From: Gnetum montanum
Taxonomy: Eukaryota; Streptophyta; Gnetopsida; Gnetales; Gnetaceae
DNA: 42,337 nt
Direction of reading: 5' to 3'
Assembly (NCBI GenBank): GCA_015680685.1
Contig: MNCI01034697.1
Span: 1,023,487 to 1,065,823, forward strand
Part shown: piece by piece, positions 21,331 through 31,260 of the stretch
How the letters are laid out: each line of letters begins with the position of its first letter
How positions within the stretch are numbered: position 1 is the first letter of the stretch
The notes under the pieces: generated by a model
What the model was told of the DNA's origin: nothing
The model's database searches: none
Seen by the model: the letters and a program-made list of their open reading frames with translations, nothing else
Translations under genes and position numbers: made by a program

Positions 21331-22639
21331 GTTACATGCTTTCTTTCCTTTCACCATGCATTTCATTTGTATATAGTTGCATTTGCATATTTTCTTTGCA
21401 TTTCCATTGTCTCTTTCTTAGCACATTGGTTTCGTTTGGTTATTTGAGTTACTAGGCATTGGGTCATCATAACACCATTAGAAAATAATACAAGTATAAT
21501 GCTTTATATGATATATCCTATTACTATTATATAAAATCTCCTTTATATGATATATTTAAATAATGCTATGATTCTTCCCAATCTATTTCAAGTTTTACTT
21601 TTTTTAGTTTTGTTGGATTATGGAGAATGGGGTTTATGCTAACTTATCCTGTTATCATCATGATCATGTGAGTGTAGGATATGTGAAGTTGGAGAATGGT
21701 TAGCCACAATCACTAGGTGACCTTGGAAAAAATCTTTTGTCCTCTCATAAGCTCCAGTCCTCAAGTGTGATGATCCATAGCTATCCTATGAGCAATAGGG
21801 TGAAGTGTGTTCATCTCTACTTGAGAACCCTTAGCCACTAAGAGACTTGCTATGATGTAACCTAGATTGTAATTAAAGGCACATACATGAGAGTTGAATT
21901 GCACCATGGGCAAAGTTCTGAAAAGACCATGCTCTTTGGCAGTGTACCTAATTAGCTAGACTCATGTTGGAATTTCTACCTTAAGAATAAAGTACACCAT
22001 GAGCAAAGTTTCCTATAAAAAAGAGACAAAAGAAAAAGAATGAGGATCATGTTCATTGGAAATGTAATAAGTTCTTGAGTGTGATGGGGTTTGGTAACAA
22101 TCCTCATCCTAGCCTCCATTCCCATTTTAAACCTATTTTCCCAAATTCAAAAAAGAAAAGAGAGAGAGAAAAAAGCAAAGAATCCATTTTCACCCATTTC
22201 CTTTTTGAATATTGGGAAAAAAAAAGAGTTCCAAGTAAAAATCTAAAAGTTTTGGCTGGCTATGATCTAAGATAAGTTTATCCTCTTCATTAAGTTTGGC
22301 ATAAGTCTCATGTTCAGAGTAGTCCACATACTTTTTATTTTTACCTTGTGAGAAGATTGGGAATGAAATCTTAATTATATTATAGATGTATCTATGTAGT
22401 TAAAGTTATGATTTATAAAGAGTATATGTTTTGATTTTAATTAAATAAGATGGTGTGGGTGGCCCATGTCTAGTTCTCTCTTGATTATATGGTTATTTTA
22501 ATCATGTTTAGTGTACTATAGTTTGCTTTCAAATTTCAAGTTGTCTCTATTTTATGATCTTTACGATTCTCTATCTTTTGCATCTCCTTTTAAAATTTTT
22601 GTGGTTTTGTTGTTTCTTGCACTTGCATGCAATTTCTAG
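21331..22639 (+). other. 3' internal non-coding region of family A copy 2
   Basis: This is the homologue of 6832-8020. A broken small frame at about 21889-22076 (MRVELHHGQSSEKTMLFGS, with stops) matches 7270-7470 of copy 1 and contains a ~110-bp internal duplication (CACCATGGGCAAAGTT and CACCATGAGCAAAGTT). No other gene is seen. Confidence 0.5.
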
Positions 22640-22652
22640 TTTGGGGGCTAAA
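22640..22652 (+). other. polypurine tract of family A copy 2
   Basis: TTTGGGGGCTAAA ends exactly at the start of the 3' LTR. It has the same core as the tract of copy 1 (TTTGGGGGCTAAG). Confidence 0.8.
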
Positions 22653-24683
22653 TGTTGATGTGAACATCGTTCATGCTAGGCACAGGGCCATGACTTATTA
22701 GTCTAATCACTAGGGTAAAAATTGAATTATCATTAAGGTCCTTGTCTTTAAATGGTAAGAACCTTCAAATCTTAAGACCAAACATTGGAATGTAAGAAGC
22801 CAGTCTATCTAAAGAGTTTATAAAGGGAAAGGGATATCCATGGATGTATTTCTTGGGGTTCATAAGAATCATGCCCTTTTTTGTCAAAAATCAAATGCAA
22901 AGTATGCTCACCTAGAGATATGTGAAAGGGGACCTATGACAATAAACAAGTGGGGTATCCTATTAATGGTAGAATTTCATCAAATTGTTCTATTAGTGAA
23001 GTTGGACATGAATCTGTAAGTTACGATAAGATTCCCGCAAGAATTATTCCAGACAAAGAATTATTGGATAGTTGAAGCACCTCTAGCTACTATAATTGGC
23101 CGATATGAGTAGGAATTACCAAGGCTGGAAAGTTTGATGTTGGATTTGTCATTTTTGCTCAAGATTCTGCAATCGCCACAAATGCCATTGAAGACTAGGG
23201 CATTGCTTTAGGATGTGAAAATGTGAAAATGTGGTGATGATGGACATTACGCTTGGTGGTCGTAGACGTGGACGGTTACATTACAAGTGCAATCATCATG
23301 AAGAACATGGGTGACATGACATAATTGATGTGGAGAAGTGATGAACATTAGTGATGGATGTGGATGAGTGGCAGACAATACATGGTGGACATGGGCATTC
23401 ATGGCACTGATGGAGAGCCGTTATAAAAGGAGTGGTAGTAGCAAATGAGGGGGACATTGTCAAAGATCTCCCTCTCACCAATAGGGATAGGTAGTCAGTA
23501 GGTGGTAGCAGATGATCTCTTCCTCTTAGGCCCTCTAAGGACAACCAACATACATTGTAGATAGCAATTGTGTGACATGTGGTGGGGGATCCCTCGACCT
23601 CCCTCTCTCTCTTGAGTAATGAGCAATGCAAGACGAGGGTCAAGGGTAGCAGTGTAGCATCAAGTGGTGGCGAAAAATGGTGGGACAGATCTCTCTCTCC
23701 CTCTCTTGGTGACATGAGACTAACACATGGCAAGTGAAAATGTTAGCAGCACAATGGTGCATTAGTGAGAAAGTGCCAACAATCAATAAGTAGTGAGTCA
23801 TCAGTAGACAATGCTCATGTGGCGTGGGCAGTGCACAACAATAGCACACGAACAGTGGCACATGAATGACAACATCAGTAATCAATGATCATGCAAAAAT
23901 TGCATGTGGTGGTTGTGCAAGCGTGTGGTGACTACTGTAGGTAGGTTAATGGAGGTGCGTGCATCAATGGTGATGTGCAATGTGAATGGAAGCACACATT
24001 GCAACGATGGTAGGTTACATGAGCCAATGGTCTATAGGAGTCAACGAATGAAGCGCTAGCACCAACACCAATGCCAATACACTCCACTCCACTTATCCAT
24101 CTCACCTCCATAAGCCATCCACACTCCCCTATCACTGACACATTACTGGAAGAAGGATCTATCTACCTTTCTTCTGCCACACATTCTTCCATGCTTGTTT
24201 CTCCATCTTCACGCATATAAATCCTCGCGTACCCTTCTATCAAATCTTTATCATTGCATCCTACCACAACACAACACTAGCATTAGAGGCAACAACAGCA
24301 ATACCATTCCTCCTTAGCATAACAATAGTATTCTATGTAAGAAGTATCTACATCTTCTTCTTCTTCTTGTTGGCTGGTGCCAAGGTGAGGGAATGTGGCA
24401 GCAATAACGAGCAATGTAGCAGAAGACCAGGGAGAATTTTAAATTTATATTCAGTAATTATTTTACTATTTTTTATTAGGCCTTAAAATTTAAGGCAATT
24501 ATTCAAGTTAAATTTCTTTACCAATTTTCTAGTTTGATTTACCTTTTTTGGAACATTACATTGCCCTTTCTAGCTAAGACTATACCTAAGTTTCCATACC
24601 CATGTAGGAGGCACCCTAGGCAATAGTCTTCTTAAATAAGTTTTTTTCTAGGTGTTGATGTGTCCAAAATTTACGCATCAATA
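22653..24683 (+). repeat. 3' LTR of family A copy 2
   Basis: It is 2,031 bases long and starts TGTTGATGTGAACATC directly after the polypurine tract. TATA boxes are at 23422-23429 and 24216-24222, with a GC-richer core between. Its last ~130 bases share the family A terminus. There is no kinase fragment in this LTR subtype. Confidence 0.85.
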
Positions 24684-26279
24684 ATAACTTCAAACATTCT
24701 TTGGAAGTGGTATCCATAGAATTTTCTGCTGACAACTTGGCCACAACAATCATGTTAAAGATGGAAGCTTGAAATGACATGCTCATAGAAATAGATAAAT
24801 TTACAAAGTGTAGTAGTAAATTATACCTATAGGAGCCTTGGATAATACTCAAAAGTTCAAACACTAATTTCTATGATAATACCATACAAGTGAGTCCTAC
24901 GTGATGGGTTGATATCAAGGATGGCTATAATGACTAGGAAATAATAGATAAATTGCATAGACAGGGCTTTGTCATGTCACCCCCTTCTCTAAAATTATTA
25001 TATACTATCCAACCAGTGTCTCTTTTTTTCTTACAAAAAGAAAACTTTCTTCTGGTCATTATTCCTTGTACTCAAATACACAGTAATTTATATAGCTTGA
25101 ATCCATAAAAGATGTTAAATAAGCTTCAATCTCATTTCTCTATGCATGCAAGGATTGTTGAATAGCCTACAACCATAAAGCCTTCTCCATTAAATGGCCA
25201 ATACATGCCAATAGTTTCTTGTCACATTAAAATTTTTAAAGGAAGTTATGCAAGACCCTTTTAAGATTGAAACTATTTTCTGATGCACACTTGCTAAATT
25301 GCATTTTCTGCATTCAACTAAAACAAAAATTTTTATTCAACATTTTTACATCTGAAAACCATAAATTGTTTTGGAGGGAAATTTCTAGTGACCTTAAGAT
25401 TCAGTGGTATAAAAACCCCTTTCCTAAGAAAAATAAACAAAAACTATACAAGCAGAGGAGTAGCGACAAGGAAGAGGATGGTCAAAGTAACCTTCTTTAG
25501 AATCCTCTTGTCACGAATTCTATCATACTCGATTTCTATGATAACCCAAGCTCTCTTCCCTTCCTCTTGTTTTATGACACTTCTAGTTCTTCCACCTCCA
25601 CATTATCCTTTATAACATTATTACTGAAAACTATCTCTTTTTCTTTTTCTTTTCAGCTAGCTTCTCTATTTTTGATTGATGATGCTCCTCACAACTAGTT
25701 TTTGCTATTTCCTGGAAAACAAAAGCTTCCTCCCATGAATTAGCATGATAAGGCTCTTCCTTAGGCTTGGCATCTGTTGCACATTGGTAATGCTTGTCCC
25801 ATATATTATAGTGGATGGAATGAACATTGGAGAGAAAGCTAAATTTGTCAGAAAGCTAAAGAAGGAATGGGCTTTCATGGGAAGCCCCATAAGCTATTGC
25901 TTTACAAAAAAGCTCTTAAAACGTGTTTTCACATATGCAATAAAAGGTCTTTTAATCAGCACTTTTTTACTAAAAATTGAAACTAGAATTCTCCCTTAAT
26001 GTTTGTGAAAAATGAAGTTCATTTTCTGTATTTACATCAATTAGCTATAGCTCATTTACTTAATTCTAGTCTTGAAAATTGTTGTTGCCTTTTTGTAATT
26101 GATTGTAGCACTTTTGTGACTTTTACTATAACATATTTATTTAGCACAATGTGCTTATTGTAGCTTCCACTATATTCCATCTAATTTCCACAACGCCCTA
26201 TAGTAGTTTTTATTATAGCTATTTTTTTTTACAACCATCACTATGTACATATTTACAACTTTCCTATTTTTATGCTTTA
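24684..26279. other. unassigned flank right of family A copy 2
   Basis: After the target duplication no family is recognised. Plus-strand open pieces at 25267-25500 and 25745-25999 have a lysine-rich, ordinary composition (IFTSENHKLFWREISSDLKI), possibly an old retroelement coding region, but I cannot name it. Neighbouring integrase text suggests a decayed gypsy element around here. Confidence 0.4.
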
Positions 26280-26985
26280 TCATGTTGTGGGCAATTTTCC
26301 AAAGCAATGCTTAATGTGAAGGACATTGAACAGAATCTTAAGTTTTGTTCCACTTAATGTGGTGAGTTTGTATATATCTTCTAACACTTGCTTTTTGATT
26401 TGGAATGATCCCATCCATTTTGCTAAAAAGTTAGTTTGCTTTCTAATATTCCATAATAATATAAGGTTGCCAATTTTAAAAGTTCTTTTCATAGCCTTCC
26501 TATCAAACCATCTTTGAATTTGAGAAGTACTTTTTAATAAATTATCCTTAATTCTATTCATTTCAGCTTTTATTTTAATAAGCAAGGCCATGAAATTTCT
26601 AATCTTATCCATTTTTTCCCTACACAGGCAACCCATAAATTAAATTATAAGATGATGTTCCAATAGCCTTTTTAAATCTAATGTGGTCAATCTATAGTGG
26701 AGATTGCAAGTAATTGGTCCAATTTCTCAAATTCCCTTTCATTGATCTTTTGATATAGGAAATAAAATTTTTATTTGTAGATTCAGCTAAGCCATTTCCT
26801 TGCGGATAATAATTAGAAGAAGAAAATAGCAAAATAGATTTCTCTGATGCCCATTTTAGAAAATATTTCAATTGAAAAGCAAGTTCACTATCTTTTCTAA
26901 ATAGGTTACAGTGAATATTCTTTTCTAAAGCTAAGAGAGTCATGAGTAGACTGCAAGTAGAACATGGATCACCATGGAGTTGCAA
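26280..26985 (-). pseudogene. integrase C-terminal half of an OTA/Tat-like gypsy relic
   Basis: 26692-26985 encodes SNYYPQGNGLAESTNKNFIS, the segment around the catalytic Glu of plant gypsy integrases (YYPQGNGLAESTNK is typical of Tat/Ogre-type elements). 26280-26636, in another frame, encodes RWFDRKAMKRTFKIGNLILL and FLAKWMGSFQIKKQVLEDIY, the C-terminal DNA-binding part. The two Asp residues of the core, the zinc finger and RT are not visible. A frameshift and stops separate the halves. No LTRs could be assigned. Confidence 0.75.
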
Positions 26986-27641
26986 TTAATCTAGATAGTT
27001 CAAAAAGGGAATGTGATGTGACCACAAGTTCTCTAAAGCCTATGTTGTAGGTCATGCAACAAAGAAAATCATCGAAACTTTAACTCTTGGACTTGCAATG
27101 AATATAACACTAAGCACCTAAATACTAATATTGGAGCTATCAACAAAATGTAAGTGTTAGCAAATTCTTTTATGCTTAAATTTTTTCCAACAAGAATTGA
27201 ATTAATGATCACTTAAACTAAGAAATTCTTGAAACATTTGGAACTAAGAAACTTAGAATTTTATGAATTATGATAATGTGAGAACTATAAGAGTATGAGA
27301 AGATTTTAAAAAGGGTGTTAAATTTATAAAAGTAAAAGAACACATGTGAGAATGAGTAGCTTTATGAGAGAATAAGAGAAATTCATGTAAGACCACAAGT
27401 GAGAGAACTTCATTGGAAGAATGAAAGAAAAATGAATTGAGCTAGAGCTTTAAGAGAACTTTAGCATAACAAGATGGTAGACAAACATAAAAAGAATCAA
27501 AAGAAATACCTCTCTTAAATTCTAGCAACACATGAAGCATAAATTTATAAAAGCTTGAGGGAGTGGGCAATGAAAGGATCATTACTTCGCTTACGAGGAG
27601 TCTCATAAATTTACACTATTCCACTCAACATTAATGCCCAT
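26986..27641. other. unassigned AT-rich flank left of family B copy 1
   Basis: Purine-rich, with many GAGAA/AAGAG runs between 27280 and 27480 and no recognisable coding. It may be the remaining 3' part or LTR of the integrase relic at 26280. It ends with CCCAT (27637-27641), the target-site duplication of the next element. Confidence 0.4.
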
Positions 27642-28573
27642 TGATGAGTGGCGAGGTACCCCTACACTCAACCATACGAAACGAGCGTAGCACGTGCGAT
27701 CCGGTCGAACTCCGTAGACTAAATGCCTAAACGCCTCATGGAACACTTGGGGTTAATCATTCGTTGTCTTCCCAGACTTACTTGTTGTTGTCACGGTGTA
27801 TGGTTAAGTAAGTCCGAGGTATATGATTTTTTTGATCTTTTCGAGTTTATCTCCTATGCTAGAGGGTGAAGGGTTGAGAGAACTAACTACTCTAACTAAT
27901 GTCCTAAATCTAAATTAACTAGCGTCAGCATCCATTCCCACTTACCGTACACACCCTGAACTGTGCAACTGTGGCTACCAAACGCTAATCGTTACTGGGA
28001 TTACCACACGTAACGCACGTGCTCGAAGTGGTCGTACTGAGGCACTTAACTAACCTAAGTGTGATAAGCAGCTGATTCCTTGACTAGCTATACACACCCG
28101 TAGGTGCTCGTAGCCAAGTCATACTTACCCCACATTCTAGGAGATAAGGATGAGAGAATCTAATCGCGATGAGTAGCCGATTCCTTGGTTAGCCGTACAC
28201 ATTCGTCAATGCTCGTAACCAAATCGTACTCATGCCGCGCTACTAGGAAAGTAATAAATAACATTAAATAAACCTATCCATGTACTACAAGATTTATCCT
28301 CAAAGTTCATCTTTATTGTCGTACACAACTTGCGTTCAGGTACAAAGCTGCTCGAATAAAGAGCCGTTCACTTGAGGGACTCCTACTGCGGGCTCATGGA
28401 AAATATTCTATCTCTGGGGTGATCAATCCACCAGAGCTTTGCTACTTCTAACTCTATATGCAAATGAGGGGAGTGCCACCTCTTATTTATAGATTTGGCG
28501 ACGGACCGCGATATCGCGTACGCGATATTGCAGGGGATGCGATATCGCGGCTTGTGCATATGACGTCTCATCA
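27642..28573 (-). repeat. 3' LTR of family B copy 1
   Basis: 932 bases, TGATGAGTGG...GTCTCATCA. In transcript order: an ~80-base U3 with GATATC palindromes (28507-28550), TATA box (28484-28491) and polyadenylation signal AATAAA (28312-28317). U5 includes an imperfect tandem repeat with period about 105 bases (28070 and 28175) built on AGCCGATTCCTTG and AGCCAAGTC-type text. Confidence 0.92.
28484..28550 (-). promoter_or_regulatory. TATA box with upstream GATATC palindromes, family B copy 1 3' LTR
   Basis: Minus strand: CGCGATATCGCG-type boxes at 28539-28548, 28521-28530 (one arm mutated) and 28507-28518 (a perfect 12-bp palindrome), then TATAAATA at 28491-28484. The boxes sit 15-65 bases upstream of TATA and fill most of the U3. 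This layout repeats in the other family B LTRs. Confidence 0.6.
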
Positions 28574-28590
28574 TACCCCCATGACTAAAT
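28574..28590 (-). other. polypurine tract of family B copy 1
   Basis: The minus strand reads AGTCATGGGGGTA immediately before the LTR start. The same tract borders the LTR of copy 2 (38732-38742). Further copies of the 11-mer AGTCATGGGGG occur inside the element. Confidence 0.75.
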
Positions 28591-29456
28591 GAAAACTCGT
28601 CCTCGAGTTCCTTACAATAATATCAGGAAGGTATGGAATTATTGAGGGGAATGGAACTAATGGGATGACATGTGAACGGATCATTATTATAAGACTTGAC
28701 AAAACTTGTGTTCATGACAACAAGAGTGAACACCTTATTACAATGACATTAGGCCTTTGTTGTCAGCTTGAGAGAAAGAGAGAGATAGAAAGAAGTGTTG
28801 CTGCTGCCAATGCCAAGATTGCGCTTTTCATTGTCCATCCATAAGCGTGCCATCGATCGTGCTCCTTGCATAGCTGCTTCAGCGCTGCTCCATTCCAAGT
28901 GTTTTGCTCCAGCTCCAGATCCAATCTGTTGTTTGCATGATCACCATCTGCACACACAACACAATCATATATTAGCAAGGGTAATTGAATCATTAAGTAA
29001 TTAATACCTTGCTTCTGTGTAAGTCCATTGGCTAGGTTGTGGTATGGCTAATATGGACATGGGAAGATGTAGTAATGATGACTACCGAAGGTGTAGGGGT
29101 TAGGAAGGAAATCAAAAATTTCGGGGCTAGGAGAAAATCGAAAAAAGCGGGCCCCGTACCCCCATGACTAATCGCGAACCTCCGGTAGCGTTAGAATGAA
29201 GAAGGGAAAGGAGTAAGAAAGATAGATAAAAAGGAACAACTGAAAACATCAATGAAGTAGATGTCAAGATGGTAATGAACAAAATAATAATTAAGTGCAA
29301 AATTTTAAGGAAAAGAAGTTAACTAATGCACCAAATAGGAATGTCAATGGGTCCTTCCCAAAGTAGGCGCATGCCCTTAATGCCGTGACAGACCCACATT
29401 CAAAGAGTCTGTAGGCTCTGGGAATGTCTTTTGGAACAAGAGTTAAAGTCTTAACC
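28591..29456 (-). other. 3' internal non-coding region of family B copy 1 (before gap)
   Basis: Homologous to 38747-39594 of copy 2. It contains a GA-rich tract (28770-28793), a second copy of the polypurine 11-mer (29159-29169) and an open frame (28763-28993, minus) with a hydrophobic end (AILALAAATLLSISLFLSS). That frame is not conserved in copy 2 beyond its start, so I do not call it a gene. Confidence 0.55.
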
Positions 29457-30040
29457 NNNNNNNNNNNNNNNNNNNNNNNNNNNNNNNNNNNNNNNNNNNN
29501 NNNNNNNNNNNNNNNNNNNNNNNNNNNNNNNNNNNNNNNNNNNNNNNNNNNNNNNNNNNNNNNNNNNNNNNNNNNNNNNNNNNNNNNNNNNNNNNNNNNN
29601 NNNNNNNNNNNNNNNNNNNNNNNNNNNNNNNNNNNNNNNNNNNNNNNNNNNNNNNNNNNNNNNNNNNNNNNNNNNNNNNNNNNNNNNNNNNNNNNNNNNN
29701 NNNNNNNNNNNNNNNNNNNNNNNNNNNNNNNNNNNNNNNNNNNNNNNNNNNNNNNNNNNNNNNNNNNNNNNNNNNNNNNNNNNNNNNNNNNNNNNNNNNN
29801 NNNNNNNNNNNNNNNNNNNNNNNNNNNNNNNNNNNNNNNNNNNNNNNNNNNNNNNNNNNNNNNNNNNNNNNNNNNNNNNNNNNNNNNNNNNNNNNNNNNN
29901 NNNNNNNNNNNNNNNNNNNNNNNNNNNNNNNNNNNNNNNNNNNNNNNNNNNNNNNNNNNNNNNNNNNNNNNNNNNNNNNNNNNNNNNNNNNNNNNNNNNN
30001 NNNNNNNNNNNNNNNNNNNNNNNNNNNNNNNNNNNNNNNN
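29457..30040. other. assembly gap (584 N)
   Basis: Unknown bases. The left flank (AAAGTCTTAACC) matches copy 2 up to 39594 and the right flank (TCATTGCCTG) matches copy 2 from 40338, so the paralogous interval is 743 bases. The gap size is therefore probably an estimate, or this copy has a deletion. Confidence 0.95.
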
Positions 30041-30339
30041 TCATTGCCTGCCATATCAAAAGAAACATACCTTAGTATCAACATTATGACTTAAAGGTAA
30101 AAACCAAACATTAGCAATCAATATGAAAACAGTTCATACCATCAGTCTGAACACTTATTATGGGACAAACTTACATGGTGGATACACACACACACTCACA
30201 CAAAAAATGGAAAAGTATAACGATGTTGTAAAACAAAAAATTAGAAAAGTTAAAGAAAGTTGTAAAAAAAAATTAGAAAAGTTAAAGAAATTTTTAAAAC
30301 AAAAAAGTGTAAAACAACAATGTTGTAAAACAAAAACTT

Positions 30340-30440
30340 AAAAAAATTTAGGGCCCCATATGGTCAGCATAGGTGGCCATCTCCCCCATGATTGAGTTGT
30401 AAGGGAGAGATTTGAAATAATGAGCGTCTATTTGAATTTC
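30340..30440 (-). pseudogene. C-terminal tail of pol, family B copy 1
   Basis: The minus strand encodes HYFKSLPYNSIMGEMATYAD, matching HYFESLPFNSVMGKMATYVD of copy 2 (40600-40665). Similarity to copy 2 ends abruptly near 30427. Beyond it (30427-30636) the sequence does not match copy 2's integrase and runs into the protease, so RT, RNase H and integrase were deleted. Confidence 0.65.
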
Positions 30441-30636
30441 TAAGAAGTGCCCAACTTCTCCCAATTGATGATCTTAGATTCAGGGGTGGAAGTTGGCAAC
30501 GCACATGTTCCAATGTATATATGCTTTCATTGTTAGCATGAGTTTCCTCACTTCATTCCATGCATATTTGCTTGCTCCTTCAAGTGTCTGTCAACCACAG
30601 GGTGTCTACTATTGGTTGCGTGGTTGCTACATACAG

Positions 30637-31248
30637 TCATCTTTGTTTCTCACTTTCATGGGCACACCTCTCACATGGAGACATATCCTCCATGTCATCA
30701 CCCCATGAATCATTGTATGCAATGCATGGAATTTTCTTCTTATCGATCTTTCCGTAAATATTCATCTTATAAATTTGCAAGGAAAGATCACGGAGTCCTA
30801 GGTACGCATCTACGGTACTTAGCCACAGCCTTCCCATTATAATTGGGAAACCCCCTTCGTTGTTAACCTCAATCACTAGGAAATCAGCTGGGTATGACCA
30901 CCCACACACAGTGGTAATAATGTCCTCCACCAATCCCAAGGGAATGGTGATGGACTGGTCAGCCAGCTCCAGTTGTATGTTGCTCTTCTTAAGTTGGGGC
31001 AGGTTCTAGGCTTAATACATCTTATGTGAAATTAGGTTGACTCTGAAACCTGAGTCAAGAAGAGCTCGATGTGGTGCATTTCCGACAATCTGTAAATGAA
31101 TTAAGGGGTTTCCAGGATCAGATAGTTTCCTGGGAAGGTGGCCCACCTTTATCCAGTCAGTTACGGTATGAGTCAACATAACTGTTTGCGTACTTAGTTT
31201 TTGGACTGAAGGGTTCTCCGAAGCATTAGTGGTTAGAGGCCTATACAT
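30637..31248 (-). pseudogene. aspartic protease of family B copy 1
   Basis: 31012-31248 encodes the active-site segment APHRALLDSGFRVNLIS with the catalytic Asp-Ser-Gly intact. After two stops (MY*A*), NLPQLKKSNIQLELADQSIT leads into 30637-30939 with VEDIITTVCGWSYPADFLVI and FPIIMGRLWLSTVDA, equivalent to the ILGRPFLAT flap region of Athila-type proteases. It lies directly downstream of gag. Nonsense codons break it. Confidence 0.8.
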
Positions 31249-31260
31249 GTGCCCAACTTC

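Larger units (their letters stand above)
16175..24683 (+). mobile_element. family A LTR retrotransposon, copy 2 (non-autonomous Ty3/gypsy type)
   Basis: The 5' LTR starts at 16175 (TGTTGATG) and the 3' LTR is 22653-24683, ending CATCAATA (consensus CATCAACA). Flanking five-base sequences are ATAAT (16170-16174) and ATAAC (24684-24688), a target duplication with one transition. The body carries gag, protease, RNase H/integrase linker and integrase C-terminus in mostly one frame, with no RT and no integrase core, matching copy 1. The LTR cores differ from copy 1, while the termini and body are shared. Confidence 0.87.

Noticed and set aside
28763-28993. 76-codon minus frame with a hydrophobic C-terminus, possible env-like remnant
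   Set aside because: The hydrophobic end is encoded by a GA/CT-rich tract, and the equivalent stretch of copy 2 shifts frame there, so protein-level conservation is not supported.
29424-30089. Long open frames on both strands across the N run
   Set aside because: They consist almost wholly of undetermined bases and exist only because N codons are not read as stops.
30123-30341. Lysine-rich 72-codon plus-strand frame
   Set aside because: It comes from an A-rich local repeat (AAAATTAGAAAAGTTAAAGAAA units) in the non-coding 3' region of family B; the same region in copy 2 (40495-40575) is A-rich but not open in the same way.
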